Shown here in pieces: positions 10,168 through 19,832 of a DNA stretch of 64,000 nucleotides (position 1 is the stretch's first letter; every line of letters starts with the position of its first letter). The notes under the pieces were generated by a model. The model saw only the letters and a program-made list of their open reading frames with translations. It was not told where the DNA came from and did not search any database. This stretch comes from Brasilonema sp. CT11 (lineage in GTDB: Bacteria; Cyanobacteriota; Cyanobacteriia; Cyanobacteriales; Nostocaceae). Where the stretch lies: NCBI RefSeq assembly GCF_017982655.1, contig NZ_JABXYX010000020.1:36706-100705 (forward strand), given 5' to 3'. A program made the translations under genes and the position numbers.

Positions 10168-13100
10168 GTAACAAAGATCAAAACATTACCATCAAGCAAC
10201 CAACCTTTACTACAAACATTAAAGGGTTTCAACTTTCTCCTCAACAAAAACGTCTTTGGTTATTACAGCAAGAGGGCAAAGTCTACTATGCTCACTGTGC
10301 AATTCTCCTAAAAGGGAATTTAAAAGTACAAGTATTGGAAGCTGCTTTAGCGCAAGTTATTAATACGCATGAGATTCTCCGGACAACTTTTCATCGTACA
10401 AGAGGATTAAAAATTCCCATTCAAGTCATCAGTGATCTGACTGAAATAACTTTGGATGCTCCGCACCTTTGCTCAATTCCTCAACACGATTGGGAAAATC
10501 GGGAGGATTCAGAACTAGAGCTTGAAAAACTGTGTCAATCAGCAATTCAGCAGAGTTTTAACTGGGAACAAGAACCATTATTGAAGAAAAGCCTAGTTAA
10601 ACTGTCATTAAATCAACATCTTCTACTCATCAGTTTGCCTTCTCTGTGTGCAGATGCTAGAACGCTGCAAATTTTGATGCGCGATTTGAGTTGCTGCTAT
10701 GCAGCTTGCTTACAAGGCAAAGAACTGAGTAACACACCGCTGCAATATGTTGATATCGCTCAATGGCAAAATGAATTGCTGGCAGCAAATGATCCTGAAG
10801 CAGAAGCAGATTACTGGCAAAAATTAGATTTCTCTATTCTTAAGAATCTCAAATTTCCTTTTATACATGAGCCTGAAGAGAAATCTGAATTTAATCCCAC
10901 ACTCATCAGCAGGCAGATTTCTCGAGAATTGGCAGCCAAAATAGAAGCGCTTGCCTATCAATATCAAACTTCTGCTTCTGTTTTCTTTTTAGCTTGTTGG
11001 GAGATTCTACTCTGGAGACTCACGGAACAATCTGATCTCATTATCGGTGTGACTTCCAATAGTCGCAACAACTATGAAGAGTTGCAAGATTCTCTAGGGC
11101 TGTTGGTTAAATATTTACCTCTACTTTGTCATTTGGGAGATAACTACAAATTTAGCCAGATTTTAGCTACTGTTGAGGAGTCTATAGACGAGATATCCGA
11201 ATCGCAGGATAGGTTTAGTTGGGAACAAATTTCTGAATTAAACGCGAATGATTCAGATGTACCATTTTTTCCAGTGTGTTTTGAGTTTGAATCATACTCA
11301 GATAAATATACAGCAGGTGAAGTCTCTTTTTCGATTTACAAGCAGTACACCTGTGTTGAAAAATTCAAACTCAAACTTTCTTGTATTTATAAGGATGACT
11401 CTCTAGTCGCAGAGTATCACTATGATGCGAATATATTTGCTCCACAAGATATCAAACGTCTGGCAAGTCAATTTGAGACGTTGTTAGCCAGTGTGGTTAA
11501 AAATCCTTCTGGAGCGATCGCTTCTTTCGACATCGTTAGCCCAACAGAGCGAGAGCAACTTTTAGTTGAACTCAACAATACGAAAACTGCTGCTCCACAA
11601 TACCAATGCATACATCACTGGTTTGAGTCACAATGCGATCGCACCCCCGACAACATCGCCGTGGTTTATGAAAACCAGCAACTAACCTATCAGCAGCTAA
11701 ACGCACAGGCAAATCAACTAGCTCATCACCTACAACAAATGGGCGTCGGACCAGAAGTTATGGTAGGTATTTGCGTAGAGCGATCGCTCGATATGGTAGT
11801 CGGGCTGTTGGGCATTCTCAAAGCGGGTGGCGCTTATGTACCCCTTGACCCCACTTATCCCCAAGACCGATTAGCTTTTATACTGAATGATGCCCAAGTG
11901 TCAGTGCTACTAACTCAGAACAAATTAAAACCTAAATTTCCTGAGAATGACCTACACATCGTTTATCTTGATACAGACTGGGGGGTGATTTCACAAGAAA
12001 CAAAGAAAAACCCCGACAGTAGTGTTACAGCTTTGAACTTAGCTTATGTAATTTACACATCAGGGTCAACTGGAAAACCAAAGGGAACGATGATCCCTCA
12101 CCAAGGACTGGTCAATTATCTAAACTGGTGTCAGAAGTCATATGCAGTAGCAGATGGTTGTGGTGCTCCAGTTAATTCCTCAATTAGTTTTGACGCAACC
12201 ATTACAAGCTTGTTTTCTCCCTTACTAGTAGGTCAAAAAATAGTACTTCTTCCAGAAGAAAATGAAATAGAAAGCCTTAGTACTGTTTTGCGTTCCACTA
12301 GTAACTTCAGTCTCGTTAAAATTACTCCAGCTCATCTGCAAATTCTCAACCAGTTATTACCCAGCAACAAGATTGCAGGTCAAAACAGAGCTTTGATTAT
12401 CGGTGGAGAGGCTTTGTTAGGTAAGAACCTTACAGTCTGGCGGACTTATGCACCCGACACCAGAATAGTTAACGAATATGGTCCGACCGAGACAGTTGTT
12501 GGATGTTGTGTCTATGAGGTGTCAACAGAAACCTCTTTATCAGGTATAGTTCCAATAGGTCGTCCAATTGCCAACACCCAACTTTACATACTGAATAAAT
12601 ACTTACAACCAACTCCTATTGGTGTACCAGGTGAACTGTATATAGGTGGAAATGGACTAGCACGAGGCTACTTAAACCGTCCCGAACTGACAGCAGAAAA
12701 ATTTATCCCCAACCCCTTTAGTGAACAATCGGCGACACGCCTATACAAGACAGGAGATTTGGCACGCTATCTGCCCAATGGAGAGATAGAGTACATTGGT
12801 CGCATCGACCATCAAGTCAAAGTCCGTGGTTTCCGCATCGAACTCGGAGAGATTGAAGCACATCTGAGCCAACACCCAGCAGTTCGAGAAACTGTAGTTG
12901 TCGTTCGTGAAGACTCAGCAGATTCTCAACGGTTGGTAGCCTATGTCGTCCTGCAAACAGAGCAAACACTAACAATTACTGAACTGCGAAGCTTTTTGGA
13001 GTTAAAGCTGCCAAACTACATGGTGCCAGCAACTTTTGTGATGCTGGAGGCATTACCACTCACACCTAATGGTAAGGTGGATCGTCAGGCGCTACCTGTA

Positions 13101-14810
13101 CCTGGTCAAATACGCCCAGAACTCGAAAAAGCCTTTATTGCACCTCAGACAACCGTTGAAAAACAGTTGGCTGTTATCTGGGCACAAGTACTTGGCTTAG
13201 AGAAAATAGGTATAAATGACAACTTTTTTGAATTGGGTGGCGATTCTATCCTCAGCCTTCAAATCATATCCAAAGCCAACCAAGCAGGGCTGCACTTAAT
13301 TCCCAAGCAGCTGTTTCAACACCAGACGATCGCTCAATTGGCAGCTGTAGCTGGCACAACCAAGACAATTCAAGCCGAACAGGGTGCGGTAACTGGATTG
13401 TTACCGCTTACACCTATTCAGCACTGGTTTTTTGAACTAAAGCAACCAGAATCACATCATTGGAATCAGGCGGTGTTGCTGGAAGTCAAGCAGAGCATTG
13501 ATCGTGTGATTTTAGAGCAAGTGATGCAGTCTTTGCAAAGACATCACGATGCTCTACGTTTACGATTTTTACAAGAGGAATTTGGTACTCAAGCGGTTAT
13601 TGTCAGTCCTGATGATGTAGTACCAATTATATACTTAGATTTGTCAGCACTGCCAAAAGAGGAACAAGTCGCTGCTATAGAAGGAATGGCTGCTAAACTC
13701 CAAGCTAGCTTGAATCTCTCAGTTGGATCATTATTCCGGATTGCCCTTTTTGACTTGGGTAGCAATCAACCAAGCCGCTTGCTTTGGGTTATCCACCACT
13801 TAGCTGTTGATGGGGTTTCTTGGCGAATCTTAATTGAGGATTTAAATACAGCTTACCAGCAACTTTGTCAAGGCAAAGAAATACAGTTGCCACCCAAAAC
13901 AACTTCTTTCAAGCAGTGGTCTCACCGTCTGCAAGAATATGCACAATCTTCAGTACTGCACTCAGAACTAGACTACTGGCTGACAAGTCAGCCTCAATCT
14001 GTTAAGCTTATACCCATAGACTACTCACGCGAAAACAATACAGAAGCGACAGCTTGTACAGTGTCGGTATCGCTTTGTGTGGAAGAAACTCAAGTCTTGC
14101 TGCAACAGGTGCCAGCAGCTTACCGCACGCAAATTAACGATATACTATTAACTGCAATTACACAAACATTTGCCCAGTGGACGGGAGAAAGTTCTCTATT
14201 AATTGATTTAGAAGGACATGGGCGAGAAGAACTGTTCGAGGATATAGATTTATCTCGGACTGTGGGCTGGTTCACATCTATATTTCCGGTACACCTGAGT
14301 CTAGAAAACGCGACCTCGCCAGGAAAAGCTTTGATGGCAATTAAAGAGCAACTACGGGCGATTCCGAATCGAGGTATTGGTTATGGAGTGCTGCACTACC
14401 TCAGCGGGGATAAGGAAATAACCCAGCAATTGAGTTCATTACCAAAAGCTGAAGTGATTTTTAACTATTTGGGACAGTTTGACCAAGTTTTACCAGAATC
14501 CTCTTTATTAAGCTATGCTCAGGAGTCCACCGGTCCGAGTCACAGTTTGCGAAGTAAACGAACTCATTTGCTGGAAATTAGCGGCAGCATTTCTCAGGGA
14601 CGGCTGCAAATGAACTGGACTTATAACGAGAAGCTGCATCGGCAAACCACAGTTGAAGTAATTGCTCAAGGGTTTATTAAGGCCCTGCGATCGCTTATCA
14701 CCCACTGTCAGTCTCCCGAAGCAGGTAGTTTTACACCTTCAGATTTCCCTGATGTCGAGCTGAGTCAAGAAAAACTTGAAAGTGCTCTTGCAGAAATCGA
14801 CTTTTCCTGA
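10164..14810 (+). CDS. NRPS, interface-like domain-A (Asn-like)-PCP-E (1548 aa)
   Basis: Residues 1-450 are an I domain (GFQLSPQQKRLWLLQ; LPSLCAD in place of HHxxxDG). The A domain, about 480-990, has YTSGSTGKPKG near 631. Its pocket, read by alignment to GrsA, is D A T K I G E V G K, one or two changes from the classical Asn code DLTKLGEVGK, so Asn is the best guess with Asp possible. PCP FFELGGDSIL has its Ser near 1028. An epimerization domain from about 1078 carries HHLAVDGVSWRIL near 1211, EGHGREE, VGWFTSIFP and FNYLGQFD, all E-domain hallmarks, so the residue should be D-configured. The start overlaps the previous stop. The gene is followed after 12 nt by a strong ribosome site and the matching post-E C domain. 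Confidence 0.92.
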   Translation: MSNKDQNITIKQPTFTTNIKGFQLSPQQKRLWLLQQEGKVYYAHCAILLKGNLKVQVLEAALAQVINTHEILRTTFHRTRGLKIPIQVISDLTEITLDAPHLCSIPQHDWENREDSELELEKLCQSAIQQSFNWEQEPLLKKSLVKLSLNQHLLLISLPSLCADARTLQILMRDLSCCYAACLQGKELSNTPLQYVDIAQWQNELLAANDPEAEADYWQKLDFSILKNLKFPFIHEPEEKSEFNPTLISRQISRELAAKIEALAYQYQTSASVFFLACWEILLWRLTEQSDLIIGVTSNSRNNYEELQDSLGLLVKYLPLLCHLGDNYKFSQILATVEESIDEISESQDRFSWEQISELNANDSDVPFFPVCFEFESYSDKYTAGEVSFSIYKQYTCVEKFKLKLSCIYKDDSLVAEYHYDANIFAPQDIKRLASQFETLLASVVKNPSGAIASFDIVSPTEREQLLVELNNTKTAAPQYQCIHHWFESQCDRTPDNIAVVYENQQLTYQQLNAQANQLAHHLQQMGVGPEVMVGICVERSLDMVVGLLGILKAGGAYVPLDPTYPQDRLAFILNDAQVSVLLTQNKLKPKFPENDLHIVYLDTDWGVISQETKKNPDSSVTALNLAYVIYTSGSTGKPKGTMIPHQGLVNYLNWCQKSYAVADGCGAPVNSSISFDATITSLFSPLLVGQKIVLLPEENEIESLSTVLRSTSNFSLVKITPAHLQILNQLLPSNKIAGQNRALIIGGEALLGKNLTVWRTYAPDTRIVNEYGPTETVVGCCVYEVSTETSLSGIVPIGRPIANTQLYILNKYLQPTPIGVPGELYIGGNGLARGYLNRPELTAEKFIPNPFSEQSATRLYKTGDLARYLPNGEIEYIGRIDHQVKVRGFRIELGEIEAHLSQHPAVRETVVVVREDSADSQRLVAYVVLQTEQTLTITELRSFLELKLPNYMVPATFVMLEALPLTPNGKVDRQALPVPGQIRPELEKAFIAPQTTVEKQLAVIWAQVLGLEKIGINDNFFELGGDSILSLQIISKANQAGLHLIPKQLFQHQTIAQLAAVAGTTKTIQAEQGAVTGLLPLTPIQHWFFELKQPESHHWNQAVLLEVKQSIDRVILEQVMQSLQRHHDALRLRFLQEEFGTQAVIVSPDDVVPIIYLDLSALPKEEQVAAIEGMAAKLQASLNLSVGSLFRIALFDLGSNQPSRLLWVIHHLAVDGVSWRILIEDLNTAYQQLCQGKEIQLPPKTTSFKQWSHRLQEYAQSSVLHSELDYWLTSQPQSVKLIPIDYSRENNTEATACTVSVSLCVEETQVLLQQVPAAYRTQINDILLTAITQTFAQWTGESSLLIDLEGHGREELFEDIDLSRTVGWFTSIFPVHLSLENATSPGKALMAIKEQLRAIPNRGIGYGVLHYLSGDKEITQQLSSLPKAEVIFNYLGQFDQVLPESSLLSYAQESTGPSHSLRSKRTHLLEISGSISQGRLQMNWTYNEKLHRQTTVEVIAQGFIKALRSLITHCQSPEAGSFTPSDFPDVELSQEKLESALAEIDFS

Positions 14811-14817
14811 AAGGAGG
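14811..14817 (+). promoter_or_regulatory. Strong ribosome binding site fixing a GTG start
   Basis: AAGGAGG lies directly after the TGA of the upstream NRPS and 5 nt before GTG at 14823. It decides the GTG start of the next protein. Confidence 0.75.
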
Positions 14818-14822
14818 ACCAA

Positions 14823-17800
14823 GTGAGCCAGAAAAACGTTAAAAACGTTGAAGCTATTTATCCGCTGTCTCCGTCACAACAGGGCATGTTGTTCGAGACT
14901 CTATATTATCCAGGGTCAGGAATACATATCGATCAGGTGACCTGTGCCTTTTATGGAAATTTAGACCGTTCTGCTTTTCAACGAGCTTGGCAGCAAGTTG
15001 TAGAGCGACACTCGATTTTAAGAACAGCCTTCGTTTGGAAAGATCAAGAAGAACCGCTTCAGGTAGTCCTTCGCCAAGTAGAAGTGCTGATTGAGGAGCA
15101 AGACTGGCGCAACCTTTCTGCGTCTGAGCAACAGGAGCAACTGGAGGTTTATCTCAACGTAGATAATTATTGTAATTTCAATTTATCCAAACCACCGCTC
15201 ATGCGGCTGGCGCTTTTCCAAATGGCAGATGACACCTATCAACTCGTTTGGACTCGTCATCATATCTTAATGGATGGGTGGTGTCAGCCTATAGTTTTTA
15301 ACGAATTTCTTTCCTTTTACCAAGCATTTAGCAAAGGTCAAAACTTACAACTCAAACCAAGTCGTCCCTATCGAGATTATATCGCTTGGTTAAAAAAGCA
15401 AGACCTATCTAAGGCAGAGGAATTCTGGCGGAATACTCTTCAGGGTTTTACAAAACCGACTCCACTTGGAATTCCAGCAGATTCTGATAGTTTTTTTGAG
15501 CAGGAAGAGCATTCCGAAGAACAGCGAACATATTTACCATTAACAGCTACAGCAGCATTACAGTCTTTAACACAGCAACATCACTTGACTTTGAACACTC
15601 TAATTCAAGGTGTCTGGGCACTACTTTTAAGTCGTTATAGTGACGAGCAAGATGTGGTTTTTGGGATCACCGTTTCTGGTCGTTCAGCAGATCTGACAGG
15701 AATTGAATCGATGGTCGGGCTGTTTATTAATACTTTGCCAATGCGCGTAAAAGTGTTTGCTGAGGCATCACTTTGGGCTTGGCTTACAGACATCCAAACC
15801 TATAACCAGGAATTACGGCAGTATGAATATAGCCCTGGAGGACAAGTTCATCAATGGAGTGAAGTTCCTGGAATATTACCCCTTTATGAAAGCATTCTGG
15901 TTTTCGAGAACTATCCAGTCGATTTATCTACACTACAATTCTCTGACCTAACTATTGATATACGTCAAGCTCGTTTTAAAGGAGCACAAACAAAATACCC
16001 CCTGACTCTCCTTGTCACTCCAGGTTCGGAATTAATGTTTCGACTTGTTTATGATGGACACCGCTTGGATAGAGCTAATATCAATTTGATTTTGGAACAT
16101 TTTTTGACCTTACTGAAGAGCATTATTGCAGAGCCAGAGCAAAATCTAACAATACTTCTAGATAAAATTCCTGCTAATCAAATTCCACGAATTAGACCTG
16201 TTCAGAAATTTGTTCAACAGGAGTTGGGGAAGGTCTTTCTAGCTCCCCGTACCTCAGTTGAGGAAATACTGGCAAATATCTGGGCTCAAGTTCTCAATGT
16301 CAAGCAAGTGGGAATTGATGACAACTTTTTTGAGTTGGGAGGACACTCTCTACTAGCTACCCAGCTCAACTCCCGGATTCGGGATACTTTCCAATTGGAA
16401 CTTCCCTTACGCTATTTATTTGAAACTCCTACTGTGGCTGGGCTTGCTGCCAGTATTGAGACACTCCGTCGGGAAAAGCAAAATTGGCAAGCTCCTTCAA
16501 TACTACCCACTTCTGAGAACAGAGACTTACCTCTTTCCTTTGCTCAACAGCGGCTGTGGTTTCAAGAACAGTTAAACCCAGGTACATCTACTTATAACAC
16601 CCCCGCAGCTGTGCATCTAACAGGAAAGCTCGACGTGTTGGCGTTAGAACAAAGCCTCAACGAGATTATTAGGCGTCATAAGATCTTGCAAACTACTTTT
16701 GCTACAGTACATGGGCAACCAGTACAAATTATTGCTCCCACATACGAACAGGTTTCAAACCGACTCTTGCCACTACCAGTGATAGACGTTCAAAACCTTC
16801 ATGATGACCAACAGGACGTTGAGGTGCGGCGGTTAGCTATTGAGGAAGCCGTACAACCCCTTGACTTGATAAAAGGAACAATGTGGCGAGTAATGTTAGT
16901 ACGATTAAGGGCAGCCGAGTATGTAGTGCTGCTCACGATGCACCACATTGTCTCAGATGCCTGGACAATGGGTGTGTTCATTCGTGAATTAGCAGCACTT
17001 TATCAAGCCTTCTGTGCTGGAAAACCCTCCCCACTTCCAGAATTACCCATACAGTACGCAGACTTTGCCGTATGGCAACGACAGCGGTTACAAGGAGAGG
17101 TACTTGAAGCTCAACTAACTTACTGGAAACAGCAATTAGGAAATAACCTCCCCGTACTGCAATTACCCACAACTTGTCCGCGAACAGAAGTTAAAACCAA
17201 TAGAGGTGCTACTCAATCTTTCCTCATTCCCTCTAAGGTGTCTCAAGGACTGCAAGCCCTGTCGCGTCAAGAGGGTGTCACCTTATTCATGACCCTGCTG
17301 GCAGGTTTTCAGGTGTTGCTACAACGCTACACCAGTCAAGATGACATCGTTGTTGGCACTGATGTTGCTAACCGTAATCAAGCAGAAACTGAATCATTAA
17401 TTGGCTTTTTTGTCAATCTGCTTGTCTTACGCACAGACCTTTCTGGTAACCCCACCTTTGGGGAGTTGCTCAAACGAGTGCGTTCTGTAGCATTAGGAGC
17501 TTATGCTCATCAAGATTTGCCTTTTGAGGAATTAGTCAAAGCTTTACAACCTGAACGGAATTTAAGCAACACGCCACCACTATTTCAGGTGTTGTTTGTC
17601 CTCCAGAACGCTCCAATGCCACCTTTGGAATTGCCAGGACTGACCTTAAGCTTATTAGAAATTGAACACAAAATAACAAGGTTTGATTTCGGACTATTTC
17701 TCACAGAAACAGAACAAGGAATATTGTGCAAGTGGCAGTATAATGCTGACCTTTTCGATACGCTCACTATAACTCGTATGGCACGTCACTTCCAGACACT

Positions 17801-18923
17801 GCTTAACAGTATTATTTCTCAATCTGATGCACGGCTAAGCAACTTAGAAATGCTTACTTCAGAAGAAAGAAAACAACAAGTTATGCAAAAAAAGGAGCGC
17901 AAAGCCTTCAATCGCGAAAAGTTTATCAGCATTGCCCCTAAGGCTGTCAGCCTATCACAAGAAAAATGGGTTGTAACTGATTATCTCCAACCAGGACAAA
18001 CATTTCCTCTAGTCATTCATCCTGCAGATCGCGATCTTGATTTAGTGGCTTGGGCTAAAACTAACCGAGAATTTATAGAAACAGAATTATTGAAACATGG
18101 AGCAATTTTATTTCGAGGTTTTAATGTAGATTCTGTCTCAGAATTTGAAAGTGTTGCCCAGGCAATTTGTCCAGACTTATTCGGTGAGTATGGCGATTTA
18201 CCTCGTGCTGGAGAAAGCGGTAAAGTTTATGGTTCTACTCCTTATCCACCTGACAAAGCTATCCTTTTCCACAATGAAAGCTCGCATTTACATCAATGGC
18301 CCCTAAAGATTTGGTTTTTCTGCGTGCAACCAGCACAAAAAGGTGGAGATACACCAATTGTAGACTGCCGAAAAGCTTATCAACTCCTCACTCCAAAACT
18401 ACGAGAACGATTAGCCCAAAAACAATTCATGTACGTTCGTAATTATACGAATGGTCTAGATGTCAGCTGGCAAGATTTCTTTCGCACTAATGACAAGTCT
18501 GAAGTAGAAAATTATTGCCGGAAAACTAAGATTGACTTTGAATGGTATGATAATAATGGTTTAATTACTCGTCAAGTTCGTCCAGCCTTAGCAGTACATC
18601 AAAAAACTGGTGAGCCTGTATTTTTCAATCAAATACAGTTGCACCACATAGCATATTTGGACGCAGAAGTTCGAGAATCTCTGTTGTCTACCTTTGGAGA
18701 TAAAAAGCTACCGCGTAATGTTTATTACGGAGATGGTACTCCAATACAAGACGAAGTTATTGGAGAAATTAATGAAGTTTATCAGCAGTCACAGATTAGT
18801 TTTCCTTGGCAGCAGGGAGATATTTTGATGCTAGATAACATGTTGACTGCCCACGGACGGAATTCTTATTTAGGTTACCGCAAAATTGTGGTCGCAATGG
18901 GTGAAATGATTAAGGAACAATAA
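14823..18923 (+). CDS. NRPS C-PCP-C fused to a SyrP-like dioxygenase, no A domain (1366 aa)
   Basis: Residues 1-445 are a condensation domain of the type that follows E domains (YPLSPSQQGMLFETLY; HHILMDG near 147). It passes directly to a PCP (FFELGGHSLLATQ, Ser near 508) with no adenylation domain between them. A second C domain starts near 570 (LPLSFAQQRLWFQEQL), with HHIVSDA near 707 where the usual final Gly is Ala. Residues 1030-1366 are a complete TauD/SyrP-like dioxygenase with FHNESS (His and Glu near 1149) and TAHGR near 1342. In the three other modules this enzyme is a separate gene between a C domain and an I-A-PCP protein; here it is fused to the C domain. How the orphan PCP is charged is not evident: trans loading by another A domain, or skipping, are both possible. 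Confidence 0.9.
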   Translation: MSQKNVKNVEAIYPLSPSQQGMLFETLYYPGSGIHIDQVTCAFYGNLDRSAFQRAWQQVVERHSILRTAFVWKDQEEPLQVVLRQVEVLIEEQDWRNLSASEQQEQLEVYLNVDNYCNFNLSKPPLMRLALFQMADDTYQLVWTRHHILMDGWCQPIVFNEFLSFYQAFSKGQNLQLKPSRPYRDYIAWLKKQDLSKAEEFWRNTLQGFTKPTPLGIPADSDSFFEQEEHSEEQRTYLPLTATAALQSLTQQHHLTLNTLIQGVWALLLSRYSDEQDVVFGITVSGRSADLTGIESMVGLFINTLPMRVKVFAEASLWAWLTDIQTYNQELRQYEYSPGGQVHQWSEVPGILPLYESILVFENYPVDLSTLQFSDLTIDIRQARFKGAQTKYPLTLLVTPGSELMFRLVYDGHRLDRANINLILEHFLTLLKSIIAEPEQNLTILLDKIPANQIPRIRPVQKFVQQELGKVFLAPRTSVEEILANIWAQVLNVKQVGIDDNFFELGGHSLLATQLNSRIRDTFQLELPLRYLFETPTVAGLAASIETLRREKQNWQAPSILPTSENRDLPLSFAQQRLWFQEQLNPGTSTYNTPAAVHLTGKLDVLALEQSLNEIIRRHKILQTTFATVHGQPVQIIAPTYEQVSNRLLPLPVIDVQNLHDDQQDVEVRRLAIEEAVQPLDLIKGTMWRVMLVRLRAAEYVVLLTMHHIVSDAWTMGVFIRELAALYQAFCAGKPSPLPELPIQYADFAVWQRQRLQGEVLEAQLTYWKQQLGNNLPVLQLPTTCPRTEVKTNRGATQSFLIPSKVSQGLQALSRQEGVTLFMTLLAGFQVLLQRYTSQDDIVVGTDVANRNQAETESLIGFFVNLLVLRTDLSGNPTFGELLKRVRSVALGAYAHQDLPFEELVKALQPERNLSNTPPLFQVLFVLQNAPMPPLELPGLTLSLLEIEHKITRFDFGLFLTETEQGILCKWQYNADLFDTLTITRMARHFQTLLNSIISQSDARLSNLEMLTSEERKQQVMQKKERKAFNREKFISIAPKAVSLSQEKWVVTDYLQPGQTFPLVIHPADRDLDLVAWAKTNREFIETELLKHGAILFRGFNVDSVSEFESVAQAICPDLFGEYGDLPRAGESGKVYGSTPYPPDKAILFHNESSHLHQWPLKIWFFCVQPAQKGGDTPIVDCRKAYQLLTPKLRERLAQKQFMYVRNYTNGLDVSWQDFFRTNDKSEVENYCRKTKIDFEWYDNNGLITRQVRPALAVHQKTGEPVFFNQIQLHHIAYLDAEVRESLLSTFGDKKLPRNVYYGDGTPIQDEVIGEINEVYQQSQISFPWQQGDILMLDNMLTAHGRNSYLGYRKIVVAMGEMIKEQ

Positions 18924-19003
18924 TTAGGTAGTTCATGAAAAGAGGAGGAAAAATAAAAAGATAAATAAAAGCTCGGTAAATATCAAAATAGTAGAGAAAA
19001 TGA

Positions 19004-19786
19004 ATGTCTTCTAAACAACGCAATAGTAATCATAATGCTATAGCTTCTATTTACGACTTGAAAAATACAAGAGAAGGCTCTGACATAAGATTGGATTGTA
19101 TAGAGAAATTGATCCTAAAATATATTCCAGAACGCTCACACATTTTTGATCTCGGTTGTGGTACAGGACAAATTGCACAAAAGCTATTAAAAAGAGGGTA
19201 TCAAGTCACTGGAGTTGATAGCTCTGAACAGATGTTGGATTACGCTCGGGAGAATGCACCAGGTGCTGAATTTATCCTGGATGATGCACGTTTTTTTAAA
19301 TTACCGCCTACCTTCCATGCAGCTATTTCAACAGATGTTGTCCTCAACTATATTCTCAGCATGGACGAACTGAAAGATGCTTTACATAATGTCTATGAAG
19401 CCTTACTTGACAATGCTATATTTGGATGTGAAATGTATATAGAAGAATTGTGTCAATCAAGTTGGAATCAAAGTGATTCTGGCGGTGGGGTCAAAGATGA
19501 TCATGTCTGGGTTGATATTTGGAGCTATGATTCAGAAAACAAAGTAGGTAGAAAAGATACTACTATATTTGAGTTAGTCAATGGAATGTGGCAACGTTTA
19601 GATAAGACATTTCTCCTAAAACTCTATTCTTTGGCAGATGTCCAGACCGCTCTGGAAAAAGTAGGCTTCACGGAAGTTAGTATCTATGATGTGAAAAGCG
19701 ATTTGGGATTAGAGCAAACATTAGGTGAAAGAGTCTGCTTTGTTGGTCGTAAAAAACTCAGTCAGTCATCATCTAGATCAATGTAG
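19004..19786 (+). CDS. Class I SAM-dependent methyltransferase
   Basis: A 260-residue methyltransferase with the SAM-binding signature FDLGCGTGQ near 48-56, the acidic strand-2 residue in VTGVDSS, and YARENAPGAEF. It is a paralogue of the gene at 56312 (shared CGTGQ, RSQ/SSEQMLxYARENAP and ELPPTFHA-type stretches). It lies between the dioxygenase-fused NRPS and the Asp-type I-A-PCP protein, suggesting it O- or N-methylates a residue or a product hydroxyl. The acceptor cannot be told from sequence. An AGGAGG lies about 55 nt upstream, too far to serve this ATG. Confidence 0.85.
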   Translation: MSSKQRNSNHNAIASIYDLKNTREGSDIRLDCIEKLILKYIPERSHIFDLGCGTGQIAQKLLKRGYQVTGVDSSEQMLDYARENAPGAEFILDDARFFKLPPTFHAAISTDVVLNYILSMDELKDALHNVYEALLDNAIFGCEMYIEELCQSSWNQSDSGGGVKDDHVWVDIWSYDSENKVGRKDTTIFELVNGMWQRLDKTFLLKLYSLADVQTALEKVGFTEVSIYDVKSDLGLEQTLGERVCFVGRKKLSQSSSRSM

Positions 19787-19832
19787 TTGAGACAAAGCTT
19801 ATGCTTATTTTGTAACAATATGGCAGAAACAG

